A stretch of DNA of 64,000 bases from Ligilactobacillus ubinensis (GTDB lineage: Bacteria; Bacillota; Bacilli; Lactobacillales; Lactobacillaceae), in assembly GCF_024160875.1 (NCBI RefSeq), contig NZ_JAIULA010000011.1:16249-80248 (forward strand), written 5' to 3'. Both the position numbers and the translations under genes were made by a program. This document shows, one piece after another, positions 9,134-18,631 of the stretch (positions are counted from its first letter, which is position 1; every line of letters begins with the position of its first letter). Under the pieces are notes generated by a model. The model had not been told where the DNA came from. It made no database searches and worked only from the letters and a program-made list of their open reading frames with translations.

Positions 9134-9970
9134 CTATTTGTTCAAAAATAATCCTATCTTATGTTTAACCACTTCATATACTTCTTTATTACATGGCATT
9201 ATATTATTTCTCAAAGAGTTATTAACTTCTGTTTCATTAAAATATTTTTTGGCTGTCCGAGTCCAAGCTACTAATAGCTCAGTTCCCACATTAAACTTCC
9301 GAATACCATTTTCAGTTAAACGATGATAATCATCTTCATTAACACCTGTACCTCCATGAATTACCAAAGGCGTAGATATTTTAGAATGCAGTTCTTCAAT
9401 TAACTCCCAATTAAGTTTTGTTTTAGACTCAAACTGACCATGATGAGTGCCAACACCAACCGCAAGAGCATCAACAGGTACATTGTTTAAAAATTCTAAC
9501 GCTTGCTTAGGATCAGTGTACACTCCTTCAGCGACAGTTATTCCTTCTTCAGTACCACCAATTGTTCCAATTTCACATTCAACTGAAACATTATTTTTAT
9601 GCGCGTAGTCAGTAACACGCAATGACCGTTCCATATTTTCTCTAAACGGCAGCGCTGACCCATCAAACATAACTGAACTATATCCCACATCAATAGCTTC
9701 CTTAATATTGTCAAAAGATTTTGCATGATCTAGATGTAAATCAACATCTACAAGTAAATCTTCAGCCATCATCTTACATATAGCCACAAAATTTTTCATC
9801 CCAACATACTTAGCAGTAGATTCACTGGTTTGAATTATAATTGGCGCACCAGCATCTCTAGCTGCTCTTATCATATCAGGTACCATTTCAAGGTTATGAG
9901 CATTGAAAGCCCCCACTGTATAATCTAGCTTTTCTGCCTCATCCAACATACTTTTAAGATTCTTATACAT
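9134..9970 (-). CDS. class II ketose-bisphosphate aldolase
   Basis: A zinc-dependent aldolase of the fructose/tagatose-bisphosphate (FbaA/GatY/KbaY) family, 278 residues. Visible metal and phosphate motifs are LHLDHAKSF, VECEIGTIGGTEEG, AVGVGTHHGQF and VIHGGTGV. The glycolytic enzyme is normally unlinked, so this is a pathway-specific copy acting on the phosphorylated product of the PTS sugar imported by the adjacent IIB/IIC. It lies 29 bp after the TPR gene and 90 bp before the P-loop kinase. Its exact ketose cannot be read from sequence. Confidence 0.88.
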   Translation of the reverse strand: MYKNLKSMLDEAEKLDYTVGAFNAHNLEMVPDMIRAARDAGAPIIIQTSESTAKYVGMKNFVAICKMMAEDLLVDVDLHLDHAKSFDNIKEAIDVGYSSVMFDGSALPFRENMERSLRVTDYAHKNNVSVECEIGTIGGTEEGITVAEGVYTDPKQALEFLNNVPVDALAVGVGTHHGQFESKTKLNWELIEELHSKISTPLVIHGGTGVNEDDYHRLTENGIRKFNVGTELLVAWTRTAKKYFNETEVNNSLRNNIMPCNKEVYEVVKHKIGLFLNK

Positions 9971-9999
9971 AATAAATCTCCTCCTATTTATACCTGTTT

Positions 10000-10392
10000 T
10001 TAAAACATGTTTTTTCGTAAAACTCGCTTTGACATATCCAACAAATTATCAGTTTTTCTTATCCATTTCTGAATTTCTGTATCATCTTTAGTTAGAGCAG
10101 CAGCTTTACGCTTTTCCTCATATAAGTTTAGTAATGCGTTGTATGCTTTACCAAATTGTTCTTTAATCTTAATACTGGTTTCATAGGCTACAATTGCTTC
10201 ATCTGTTTTATTAAGTTTTATATATACTGCACCAAGTTCTTCATATACTTTTATCTTTTCATCTTCATCATCAGTCATATCAAGCTTCTTTTGCAATTCT
10301 GATAGTTTAACTGTAAGAACATCAATTGTTTCTGGAGTTAATTTTTTGTTGTCAATACTTTCAACTTTTTTCTTTTTATTAAAACCAAACAT
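10000..10392 (-). CDS. small TPR-containing protein of the PTS operon
   Basis: A 130-residue soluble protein. The N-terminus is basic and charged (MFGFNKKKKVES). Residues about 45-105 contain tandem helical repeats of TPR type (YEELGAVYIKLNKTDEAIVAY, KEQFGKAYNALLNLYEEKR). No catalytic motif is present. It sits between the PTS IIC and the aldolase (47 and 29 bp gaps), so a scaffold or regulatory role in the pathway is plausible but unproven. Confidence 0.72.
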   Translation of the reverse strand: MFGFNKKKKVESIDNKKLTPETIDVLTVKLSELQKKLDMTDDEDEKIKVYEELGAVYIKLNKTDEAIVAYETSIKIKEQFGKAYNALLNLYEEKRKAAALTKDDTEIQKWIRKTDNLLDMSKRVLRKNMF

Positions 10393-10439
10393 GACATCTT
10401 CCTCCTAGCACTTCTATGAAAACAATAATTCTTGTAGAT

Positions 10440-11723
10440 CTAAATTGCTTTTAAAATAGGTGCAAACACAAAAGCATACATCAATGCCGCAACGATTGTA
10501 TCAGAATCAGTTGCACTTGCATTTACAAAACCAAGACTTTGCAAAGCAACAACCAATAATGCTGGTAGCAACGTAATAAACAATCCATGAAGTATACCGC
10601 CAATAATAGCTCCTCGACGTCCGCCTACAACATTACCAAAAATTCCAGCCGTACCACCTGCAAAAAAATTCGTTAACATACCTGGTAAAATAACTGCCAA
10701 ACCTATTGCTGGCATTAAAAACATGCCGATAACTGTACCAATTGTAGTTGTAACAAATCCAAGAATAACCGCATTGGGTGAATAAGGAAATAGAACTGGG
10801 CAATCTAATGCAGGCTTTGCATTAGGTACGATCTTCATAGCAATCCCACGAAATGCAGGAACAATTTCACCCAACAAGAGACGAACACCAGCTAGTAATA
10901 CATAAACACCCACAACAAATTGAATTGCTTGTAAAAACGCTTCAACCATGTAATTTGTAGTTCCAACACCCGCCCATTTAGGACCAGCAAATGCTCCAGT
11001 AACTAAATATAACGGAACCATGACAACTGCAACTGATAAATAGGTATCTTGCATAAATTCAAGTGCTTTAGGTAATTTAATATCTTCAACAGAATGTTTA
11101 TTTTCACCACGCTCACCAAAAATCCAAGCAGCACCTGCTTCAAATAAATAACCTATTGTACAAAAATGTCCCAAAGCTATTGCATCATTTCCTGTAATTT
11201 TACGAACAAATGGCTGCGCTAATGCAGGCATTGCAACAGCAAATATACCACCGACAATACTTCCTAAAACAACGGTTACCATTGTATTAAAACCACATAT
11301 TTTTCCTCCAATAACCGTCATTGTTGACATCCATAATAATGCTTGACCTGTTAAAAAAATATATTTCCAAGGAGAAAAGCGTGCAATAATAATATTAACG
11401 ATAAAAATACCTAGAAAAGTAAAAGCTATCTCATTACCTAAACCTAATGTATTCATAGCTTGACCATTAATTGCTTCAATACTAGGAACAACTCCATTTA
11501 AATGAAATGCATGCTGGAAAATTTTACCAAAATAAGTCAAACTAGCAACGATAACAGCTGATCCTGCACTCAAGACTTCAAAGCCTAATAGCGTTTTAAA
11601 AGTTCCTGTAAGCACTGTACCAAATGATTTTTTTTGTAAAACCAAGCCTAACAATGCAATAAGTGCAATAATAACAGCCGATTGAGTCAAAATATTGTGG
11701 ATAATAAAATTAATAACAACCAT
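10440..11723 (-). CDS. ulaA: PTS IIC, ascorbate (UlaA/SgaT) family permease
   Basis: Membrane permease of the L-ascorbate PTS family (427 residues, 10-12 membrane segments), which imports and phosphorylates its sugar together with IIB and IIA. Family segments visible are GFEVLSAGSAVI, TGQALLWMSTMTVIGGK, IGYLFEAGAAWIFGE and FAGGTAGIFGNVVGGRRGA. IIB follows the regulator immediately upstream. No ulaD, ulaE, ulaF or ulaG genes are present, so the substrate need not be ascorbate; a pentose-like sugar is suggested by the aldolase and deoC downstream. The gene symbol reflects family only. Confidence 0.88.
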   Translation of the reverse strand: MVVINFIIHNILTQSAVIIALIALLGLVLQKKSFGTVLTGTFKTLLGFEVLSAGSAVIVASLTYFGKIFQHAFHLNGVVPSIEAINGQAMNTLGLGNEIAFTFLGIFIVNIIIARFSPWKYIFLTGQALLWMSTMTVIGGKICGFNTMVTVVLGSIVGGIFAVAMPALAQPFVRKITGNDAIALGHFCTIGYLFEAGAAWIFGERGENKHSVEDIKLPKALEFMQDTYLSVAVVMVPLYLVTGAFAGPKWAGVGTTNYMVEAFLQAIQFVVGVYVLLAGVRLLLGEIVPAFRGIAMKIVPNAKPALDCPVLFPYSPNAVILGFVTTTIGTVIGMFLMPAIGLAVILPGMLTNFFAGGTAGIFGNVVGGRRGAIIGGILHGLFITLLPALLVVALQSLGFVNASATDSDTIVAALMYAFVFAPILKAI

Positions 11724-11755
11724 GTCGTCTTACCTCCAGACCAAATTATTGATTT

Positions 11756-12058
11756 TTATTCTGACAATTTTCTAATAACTGGGACAAGTTTTTCCTTAAT
11801 TTCTTCTTTACTAACAATATTGTGTAAGAACACAAACTGTATCCCTGGATCCATTTCAAATTTTTCAAATTGCATTTTAAAGTTCTCCGCTGAAACAATG
11901 ATATCTGTTTTTAAACCCGGTGCTGATGATATAGATTCATGCTCCATATTTGCTTCAAGTTTTTCATCATTTAATACATCTTCTGCTACCATCTGGCATG
12001 CTAAAGAGCTACCTAATCCATTACCACAAATAAAATAAATCTTCAATTTCTTGTTCAT
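11756..12058 (-). CDS. ulaB: PTS IIB, ascorbate/galactitol type
   Basis: A 100-residue cytoplasmic phosphocarrier. The phosphorylated cysteine is in the N-terminal loop FICGNGLGSSLACQM (Cys about residue 11), typical of lactate/galactitol/ascorbate IIB. It accepts phosphate from an EIIA and passes it to the sugar on IIC. No free EIIA gene lies in the operon; the only EIIA domain is the C-terminus of the upstream regulator. The gene lies 20 bp after the regulator and 32 bp before IIC. Confidence 0.9.
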   Translation of the reverse strand: MNKKLKIYFICGNGLGSSLACQMVAEDVLNDEKLEANMEHESISSAPGLKTDIIVSAENFKMQFEKFEMDPGIQFVFLHNIVSKEEIKEKLVPVIRKLSE

Positions 12059-12078
12059 TTTAAAGTCATCTCCTTAAA

Positions 12079-14163
12079 TTAACTAGGATCAAATAATACT
12101 TTACGAAATTCATTAATATCAGAAATACCGATTAATTTTTCAACTTTGTCTTGATTATTAATCAACTGAACAATAGTTTTCATCACATTCAAATGTGAAT
12201 AATTATCAACTGCAGCTAAGCAAAATATTATTTTAACAGGATCATTTTCAGAATTACCAAAATTAATTGGATGTGCTAATGTCATTATTGATACGCCAAG
12301 TTTTTTTGCACCATCTTCTGGCCTTGCATGCGCTAATGCAATTGATGGTCCTATAACTATATACGGGCCGTAATCTTCAACTGAGTCTATCATAGCCTTT
12401 ATATATTCAGGTTTAATGTATCCTTCATCTAGCAAAGGTTGCGATGATTTCGTAATCGCATCTTTCCATCCATTAGCAGTTACCTTTAGCTGAATTTGAT
12501 TGTTATTAATGATATCTTTTAACATCGGTTGAACCTCTCTCTCATTTATTTTTAACTTATTTTTTTCAAACACTCGCTGCAATTCAAAAATCAAATTATT
12601 ATCAATATTGATATTGCTACTCTTAAGTGCAATTAATATGCTATTAAATAATCGTGTGGGCTCTAGATGTCTTTTTTCATGCTTTGCTAAATTAGAGTGC
12701 TTTTTCAAAAACTTAGTTGTTATTTGTATATCTTTAGTAGACAATATTGGACTTACTTTTAAACTTGGAAATCCCTCAACATCAACATCAACTGTTTTAA
12801 AAACCAATCCTATAGGTATCTTATTCAAAACATCTAATTCAGATATACTTAAAATCGCTAAAACATCAACGTTAAAATTTTCCTCAAGACTTGCTGCCAA
12901 TAAACGTCCTGTTGCTAATCCGTAGTTACATATAACTGCAATTCTGTATTTGTAAACTTGTTCTTGACGAATCTCTACCTGAGCAGTTGAAAAATAGATA
13001 GCAAGATATCCAATTTCATCATCAGAAAGAATCATTTTATATTTCTGATTCTTTTTATCAAAAAAATGTTTAACTGCATCAAAGATTTGAGGATAGCTTT
13101 GCATAATTGTTTTTTTTAATGGATTATATGCATTTATATTCCTATTTTGTCGTCTAATTAATGCTGAAATATGCTTATATACTCGTTCAAATAGACTTTC
13201 ACTCTTTGAAAATGGAAATTCCAATTTTTCTTCCATCCATTCGATTAACGCTAAACATATAATTTGAGATTTTGCCCAATTCTCCAGTTCAGAAGTCTCA
13301 CTAGAATCAAAACTGCTTATTACAAAGGCAAGGTAACTCATCTCTGATTTACTAACAAGTTTCAAATTAAAATGTTCTATCACTAGATTCACGAATTTTA
13401 ATTGATGTGTATTAAGTTCGCTTACATCGGTATCTCTATCAACGCTATGACCATTCTGTATACGAGAAACCCAAACCATTGTTAAAACAATTGCTTGTTG
13501 CTGATAATTATCATTTTCTCCTAGATGGGAATCGTAGAAAACATCTTGTAAAATCTTTTTTAAATAGATAATATCGTTTATATCAAAAATTTTTCTTGCT
13601 TCTTTTACTAAAATTACCGGCCATTTAAATCCATCAAGAACTAGATCTAAAATATTTGGCTGTCGAGTAAACATATCAGTAAACATCATTCGAATTGCAC
13701 GTTCACTACCTCGTACATTCACACCATTTGTGTGACTAGTCACAATTTGTAATCCATATGACTGCACTAATTTTCTCAAATCACGCATATCATTATCCAT
13801 CGTACTTTTACTAATCTGCATTTTTTCTTGTAAGTCAATTAAAAATACCGGCTTTTTAGCAACCATAAATTCCATCAATAGAAATACAATTCTTTGTTTG
13901 GGGGGCAAATATAAATCATCTTGTTCATTTTCATCTACAATATGAATAATATTTTTTATTTTTTTTGATGGGAATGGGTTATAAATTATACCTTTACTAA
14001 TAAATATCTGATCAAATTTTTTGCTGGCCAGCAATTCATTAAGTTGCCTAATATCATTACGAATAGTTTTGGTAGTTACTCCTAGTTGATTCGCTAAATC
14101 TTTCAGTTTCAATTCATTCCACTCACTTGTCAATTCCAATACCCGAATTAACTTATCGCGCAT
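12079..14163 (-). CDS. PRD-containing transcription regulator with EIIB and EIIA domains
   Basis: A 694-residue BglG/MtlR-type regulator. Domains in order: winged helix (about 1-90, GVTTKTIRNDIRQL), a second HTH (about 105-160), two PRDs (about 180-400), an EIIB-like domain (about 405-490) and an EIIA type-2 domain (about 540-694) with its likely phospho-His at about residue 612 in IALAHARPE. It would sense sugar flux through PTS phosphorylation and activate the operon. ATG 14163 has GTGGGGGTG 7 bp before it, so the longer GTG start is rejected. The EIIA domain may also supply phosphate to IIB. Confidence 0.9.
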   Translation of the reverse strand: MRDKLIRVLELTSEWNELKLKDLANQLGVTTKTIRNDIRQLNELLASKKFDQIFISKGIIYNPFPSKKIKNIIHIVDENEQDDLYLPPKQRIVFLLMEFMVAKKPVFLIDLQEKMQISKSTMDNDMRDLRKLVQSYGLQIVTSHTNGVNVRGSERAIRMMFTDMFTRQPNILDLVLDGFKWPVILVKEARKIFDINDIIYLKKILQDVFYDSHLGENDNYQQQAIVLTMVWVSRIQNGHSVDRDTDVSELNTHQLKFVNLVIEHFNLKLVSKSEMSYLAFVISSFDSSETSELENWAKSQIICLALIEWMEEKLEFPFSKSESLFERVYKHISALIRRQNRNINAYNPLKKTIMQSYPQIFDAVKHFFDKKNQKYKMILSDDEIGYLAIYFSTAQVEIRQEQVYKYRIAVICNYGLATGRLLAASLEENFNVDVLAILSISELDVLNKIPIGLVFKTVDVDVEGFPSLKVSPILSTKDIQITTKFLKKHSNLAKHEKRHLEPTRLFNSILIALKSSNINIDNNLIFELQRVFEKNKLKINEREVQPMLKDIINNNQIQLKVTANGWKDAITKSSQPLLDEGYIKPEYIKAMIDSVEDYGPYIVIGPSIALAHARPEDGAKKLGVSIMTLAHPINFGNSENDPVKIIFCLAAVDNYSHLNVMKTIVQLINNQDKVEKLIGISDINEFRKVLFDPS

Positions 14164-14190
14164 TTTTATCACCCCCACGTCTATATATTA

Positions 14191-14204
14191 TGCGAACGCT
14201 TACT
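14191..14204. promoter_or_regulatory. cre-like site upstream of the PTS operon
   Basis: TGCGAACGCTTACT matches the cre consensus with two mismatches, 28 bp before the regulator ATG. It probably mediates CcpA repression of the operon. Confidence 0.5.
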
Positions 14205-14312
14205 TTTTTGAAAGTGTTGATTCTTTCACACGCTTTGGGAAATTACATGCTACTTTTCTCTCACTTTATAAAATATATATTATCTGTCACTACTCAGGTT
14301 TTTATATTTCAT

Positions 14313-14388
14313 AAAAAAAATACAGATTCAAAGTAATTTTATACATCGCATAATACATGCTTTGTATATTACCTTGAACCTGTTTTTT
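14313..14388. terminator. bidirectional terminator between ROK kinase and PTS regulator
   Basis: Arms ACAGATTCAAAGTAAT (14322-14337) and ATTACCTTGAACCTGT (14368-14383) pair with two mismatches. An A8 run lies on the left and T6 on the right. It ends the ROK transcript (minus). Confidence 0.75.
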
Positions 14389-14424
14389 AATTATATAGTG
14401 TATTTTAATCTATATCTTTTCCAA

Positions 14425-15348
14425 TTAACTATATATTTTTTCTTCGTCTACTTTTAATAGCAATCCATATAAGGCACCATAAAGATTTGCTTCATTTTCA
14501 AATTTTGCCTTTACAATCTCTGGCTTTTTCAAAGTTTTATCAACTAAACTATTATTACTTAAATATAATTCGTACTGCCTATTAATTTCTCTTGTCACAA
14601 TAGGTTGTGCACTTATTCCACCACCTAGTACATAACGTCGTAAATCAACAACCGTTTGAACATTTAATATAAGCAATGCCACTTTTCTACAATATTCTTC
14701 AAAAATACCCTTTGCTACTACATTTCCATTTTTTATTAATTCAAAGGCTTTTCTTCCATCCTTTTTATTTGCTAAACTTAGCGCAGTTGCTATATCTTCA
14801 ATCATTCCTACTGCCGAACAATTCATTCCGACCATACCTTTAAATCCAGTTGCAGTAATATCATTTAACATAAAGCTTAGCTCACCTGCTTGAAAATTAG
14901 TTCCTTGCAATAATCTATTATTAACGACAATTCCACCGCCAACACCAGTTCCTAATACAATTGCAGCTCCGTTATCAATATTTTTTAAATTTCCAAGCCA
15001 CATTTCTGCCATAGCAGCTGCCTTTCCATCATTCACAACTGATACCATTAACTTTGGATGTTTTTTATTAACTACATCTTTTAGACAAATACCATCTAAA
15101 AAAGGTAACGACCCACCTAAATAAACTATACCTTTACTTACATCAACTTTTCCCGGTACACTAAATGCAACACCTCTGATTCTACCTAAATATTTTTCGA
15201 TTATTTTATATACTACATCTAAAAAAATATCTAAATCTTCTGTAGGAGTTGTTGTTTCTCCGTGTTCTATTATTTTGCCAGCAGCATTTAATAGACCATA
15301 CTTGATGTTTGTTCCTCCAACATCAATACTCAAGTATTCTTTAGCCAA
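14425..15348 (-). CDS. ROK-family sugar kinase
   Basis: A 307-residue ATP-dependent hexose kinase of the ROK fold. The N-terminal phosphate loop is IDVGGTNIKYGLL and the second is GTGVGGGIVVNN. The catalytic Asp is in VVNDGKAAA. The usual ROK zinc motif is absent (FKGMVGMNCSAVGM replaces it), as in several beta-glucoside kinases and short glucokinases. It is 17 bp after the glycosidase gene and co-transcribed with it. It may phosphorylate the aglycone sugar, for example glucose, released by that enzyme; this is inference from context. Confidence 0.85.
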   Translation of the reverse strand: MAKEYLSIDVGGTNIKYGLLNAAGKIIEHGETTTPTEDLDIFLDVVYKIIEKYLGRIRGVAFSVPGKVDVSKGIVYLGGSLPFLDGICLKDVVNKKHPKLMVSVVNDGKAAAMAEMWLGNLKNIDNGAAIVLGTGVGGGIVVNNRLLQGTNFQAGELSFMLNDITATGFKGMVGMNCSAVGMIEDIATALSLANKKDGRKAFELIKNGNVVAKGIFEEYCRKVALLILNVQTVVDLRRYVLGGGISAQPIVTREINRQYELYLSNNSLVDKTLKKPEIVKAKFENEANLYGALYGLLLKVDEEKIYS

Positions 15349-15366
15349 TATTATTCACCTCATAAA

Positions 15367-16911
15367 TTAATTATCTTCTGTTAAGATTAGTACATTAAAT
15401 TCATTTCTTGGTAAATACGTTACTTCGTTCGCCGTAACTTTTTGATTTAACTTAGATTCTGTCATATCCCAAGCATTAATTAATTGAGCTGAATATTTTT
15501 TCTCTTTTGGTAAAAAATCTAAAATTTCAAACTCTGGTTGATTCTCTCCAAAATATACTATAAATTTCTTCAAATCAGGTGTTGATCCTGCTGCCAATTC
15601 CCAATGAGGTCCTTCTGTAGCTTGTGCAACTATATATGAAAAGCCATTTTTATCTAAGATATCTTTGAAATAATTAATTCGTTTTTGACTATCTCCATAT
15701 AATTTTCCACCATGTGCCCACCATATAGGTCGTTTTGTGTTTGGTTTATCAATATAGGTTTCCCCGTGAGTAGCTCCACCACCACGTAGGATAATTCTCC
15801 AAAAGAAGTCCATCATTCCTTTAGCTGTGTTATCTCCCCAACCAAATTCAATATTTCCTTCATATCTACATTCATCTATTATTACAGGCTTACGATATTC
15901 ACTAACCCATTTAGGAACATTAAAAACATTATCATTTTGTACGCTTAAATGCGTAATCCATGGTTTACTATAGTCATACCAATTCTTTGTATTATCTTTA
16001 TGCTGAGGCGGATCATACCAATTATGAATCGATAGCAAATGTCCAGATGGATCTTCATCTTGAACTAGTTTTCCAATACTATCCCACTCATCTAGCCTGA
16101 TTTGTCCACACAAATCCATCAAATCATATTCATTTGCTAAAGACCACCAAACATTTTTAAAACTTGCAAGTCTAGCAACTAAATACTGAATATATAGTTT
16201 GTTATATTTTTTGCCCATTCTTGCAAATCCCCAATGGTCATAGGGATGAAAAATTATTAAATCCGCCTCAATCCCTAAGTTATCTAACTCATCTATATAG
16301 CGTTCTAAATTTTTAAAATACTCAGGAATGAATCTGCTAAAATCAAAACCTATATCTTCAGAAGATACCATCCAGTCATCAAAATCAAAGGTATCTGCTG
16401 TTTTCTTAGGTCCCCCTTCATAAGGGTATAGTTCAGGTTCTTCAGTATTATAACTATAATTTTTAGGAAAAACCGTCATCCTAATTTTGTTAAATTTATT
16501 TTGTTTCAATGTAGCTAGGGTTTCTTGTCGTATGTTTTCCGGCTGAACAGTCCATGCATATGCAGTCGTACCAAATGGAATATATCCTTTACCATCCGCG
16601 TAACTAAAATGCGTTTTTCCACTAACAACAACTGGACCATGATTTTCTTTATTAGCCTCCGTACATTCAAATATATCAGTTTTTTCATTCAGTTCTGCAA
16701 CATTTGATCTTGTCTTTACTTCCCACATACCTTCTTTTTGAGGCATATACCTAACTTTATATTTGCCCTTACCATCATAAAAGCCCTTTACACTTATTTT
16801 TGTACCATTATTTACAAATTCTGCTATTAAAGACACTTCTGTATAAGGGTTTCCATCCACCGGACCATCTAAGGTCATTTCATAGCGTTTCCATTTTTCA
16901 ACTTTTTGCAT
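15367..16911 (-). CDS. apiosidase-like glycoside hydrolase (DUF5060 / DUF4038 / DUF5605 architecture)
   Basis: Intracellular glycosidase of 514 residues with no signal peptide. Residues 1-85 are an N-terminal beta-sandwich (DUF5060 type), about 95-430 a TIM barrel related to the apiosidase-like family (GTTAYAWT, NKIRMTVFPK, FHPYDHWGF), and then a C-terminal beta domain. Likely catalytic acids are E261 in LANEYD and E347 in IIDECRYE, the clan GH-A positions. Start 16911 has AAAGGAAG 10 bp upstream; the 16950 ATG lacks a good site. Next to an isomerase, split transketolase and FGGY kinase, it may release apiose from imported apiosides. Other plant-glycan substrates are possible. Confidence 0.82.
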   Translation of the reverse strand: MQKVEKWKRYEMTLDGPVDGNPYTEVSLIAEFVNNGTKISVKGFYDGKGKYKVRYMPQKEGMWEVKTRSNVAELNEKTDIFECTEANKENHGPVVVSGKTHFSYADGKGYIPFGTTAYAWTVQPENIRQETLATLKQNKFNKIRMTVFPKNYSYNTEEPELYPYEGGPKKTADTFDFDDWMVSSEDIGFDFSRFIPEYFKNLERYIDELDNLGIEADLIIFHPYDHWGFARMGKKYNKLYIQYLVARLASFKNVWWSLANEYDLMDLCGQIRLDEWDSIGKLVQDEDPSGHLLSIHNWYDPPQHKDNTKNWYDYSKPWITHLSVQNDNVFNVPKWVSEYRKPVIIDECRYEGNIEFGWGDNTAKGMMDFFWRIILRGGGATHGETYIDKPNTKRPIWWAHGGKLYGDSQKRINYFKDILDKNGFSYIVAQATEGPHWELAAGSTPDLKKFIVYFGENQPEFEILDFLPKEKKYSAQLINAWDMTESKLNQKVTANEVTYLPRNEFNVLILTEDN

Positions 16912-17067
16912 CTCTATCTGTCTTCCTTTCTGATAATTTTTAAGATTCATTTTTCTATTTCATTACGTTTCTCCTAAAATATCAGTGTTCTTAATAGATT
17001 ACTAAATCCAATAACATATATTATTAATAAAAAATAAAGAACTTATAAAATTTTGCTGCTTAATTAA

Positions 17068-18513
17068 TCAAATATCGGTATTCAATATCGTATTTATATC
17101 ACCGCGAAGATATGCCGCCACGTCTTCTTCAATAGGATCATAGTAATCTACTTGCACATTAAGGTATTTGCAAGCCTCTGCTAATACTGGCACAACATCA
17201 TCTTTAACCGCAGCAATGTGATGAATATATGGTCCATACACTAGCTTTGCTTCAAATCGGTTAAGATTTTTAAACTCTAGCCATGTGTATACTCCTTGTT
17301 CAAATGGCCCTTCACACGTTTTAGCATTTCCCAGAAGCATTGAATATTCACCATTATCTCCATCAAAACGACACAAGGTATAATTTCCTGGTTGCGATTC
17401 AAATGCAATAGACCCAGGATAATCAAATACAAAATGTGATGGCGGTAATACTGGTTTACTCTTGGCTGTTGAGAATGGATAAACACCTAAATGTTGGAGT
17501 AACTCTCCATTATTGTTTGTAGGATGGCGACAGTTTACATCTGCAAAAATAGCTTTGTGCTCATCTAAAGTTGCCGCTTCAATTAATAATTCTGAAATCA
17601 CCCCATGAATATCCGTTTCACATGTAACAGGGTACCCTTCATCTTGCAGTAATGCTTCTGATGCATACGGTAAAATACCTATTTCATCTTGAAGTTCAGT
17701 CCAGCACTGGATGGCACCTGAATTACAACCATACTCTAGCATTTTACGTTTCAAAGCTACTTTCAAAGCTGCTACCATTTCTAAATCTTTATCTGCAATT
17801 TGAATATCCGCAATTTCATGTAAATATTCTTTTGTTTGACTAATTTCCTGATCCTTTGTAGCTATTAACTCATGGATAAGCTGCGTTAATTCACCTAAGG
17901 GAATTGGTGATAACGAAATATTGAATCTTTCCAGTAATTCCCCTTCATTCACCATTGTTGACCAAAAATCAAATGGCCGTGGTCCAACTTGTAAAATCCG
18001 TGTATTTTTAAATGTTTTTACTACATTACATACTTTGATAAAATCAATAATTCCTTGCTTAAAAGCAGGATCATCTAAATCACAGTTCTTAATATATGTA
18101 AATGGTATCTGGAAACGTCGCAAAACTTTTCCAATGGCAAATAAACCACATTGTGTGTCTCGCAACCGTGATCCATCAGGTGCTGGAGCTTCATCTTTTG
18201 GTCCCCATAATAAAACAGGCACATCTAATTTTTTTGCCAAACGAGCACATTCATACTCTGTCCCAAAATTTTCATTAGCTAAAAATAAACCATCAATTTT
18301 AGCTGCTTTAAACTTTGCTGCAATTTTTTCCATCCCTATATCATCATAGAGTAATCCATCCTCATTAATATCTTTAATATCAACATAATTAATGTCCAAC
18401 TCATCTAGTTTAGCGCGTGTATAGTCTGCATATTCAATAGCAGCATCTGCTGAAAAAATGTTCCGTCGCGTTGGTGCAAAACCCAATTTAACTTTTTTTA
18501 GTAAAGTTGTCAT
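17068..18513 (-). CDS. L-fucose isomerase-like sugar isomerase
   Basis: A 481-residue protein with the fold and length of the L-fucose/L-arabinose isomerase superfamily. The N-terminal two thirds contain APTRRNIFSADAA and LLWGPKDEAPAPDGSRLRDTQCG. The C-terminal domain carries HFVFDYPG, CRFDGDNGEYSML and YGPYIHHIAA. It would interconvert an aldose and a ketose with a divalent metal; acidic and His ligands such as E in WTELQDE and H in VNCRHPTN are visible. It heads the isomerase-glycosidase-ROK transcript and is adjacent to the LacI/transketolase genes. The proposed substrate is D-apiose; other pentoses or deoxyhexoses remain possible. Confidence 0.8.
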   Translation of the reverse strand: MTTLLKKVKLGFAPTRRNIFSADAAIEYADYTRAKLDELDINYVDIKDINEDGLLYDDIGMEKIAAKFKAAKIDGLFLANENFGTEYECARLAKKLDVPVLLWGPKDEAPAPDGSRLRDTQCGLFAIGKVLRRFQIPFTYIKNCDLDDPAFKQGIIDFIKVCNVVKTFKNTRILQVGPRPFDFWSTMVNEGELLERFNISLSPIPLGELTQLIHELIATKDQEISQTKEYLHEIADIQIADKDLEMVAALKVALKRKMLEYGCNSGAIQCWTELQDEIGILPYASEALLQDEGYPVTCETDIHGVISELLIEAATLDEHKAIFADVNCRHPTNNNGELLQHLGVYPFSTAKSKPVLPPSHFVFDYPGSIAFESQPGNYTLCRFDGDNGEYSMLLGNAKTCEGPFEQGVYTWLEFKNLNRFEAKLVYGPYIHHIAAVKDDVVPVLAEACKYLNVQVDYYDPIEEDVAAYLRGDINTILNTDI

Positions 18514-18539
18514 TATAAAAATTCCTCCTTAGCAAATTT

Positions 18540-18553
18540 TGTATTCGCTTTCT
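18540..18553. promoter_or_regulatory. cre-like site of the isomerase operon
   Basis: TGTATTCGCTTTCT matches the cre core (minus strand AGAAAGCGAATACA). It lies between the -10 and the isomerase start codon. Confidence 0.6.
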
Positions 18554-18563
18554 TTACATTTAT

Positions 18564-18592
18564 AAATTAACACAAGGAATTTATGTAAACAA
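18564..18592 (-). promoter_or_regulatory. promoter of isomerase-glycosidase-ROK operon
   Basis: On the minus strand TTGTTT (18592-18587), a 17-bp spacer and TAATTT (18569-18564). The elements are weak, as expected for an activated promoter. The direct-repeat operator begins 9 bp upstream of the -35. Confidence 0.5.
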
Positions 18593-18601
18593 TACAATTC
18601 T

Positions 18602-18621
18602 ACTAAAATAGAACTAGAATA
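18602..18621. promoter_or_regulatory. operator copy A: two ACTARAATA 9-mers at 11-bp pitch
   Basis: ACTAAAATA at 18602 and ACTAGAATA at 18613, start-to-start 11 bp. It sits directly upstream of the -35 of the isomerase operon. The same arrangement recurs at 19683, 44488 and 44830. Confidence 0.65.
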
Positions 18622-18631
18622 AAATCTAAAT

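Noticed and set aside
10440..12058. L-ascorbate utilisation operon
   Set aside because: UlaA and UlaB families are present but ulaC, D, E, F and G are missing; the downstream aldolase and deoC indicate another substrate.
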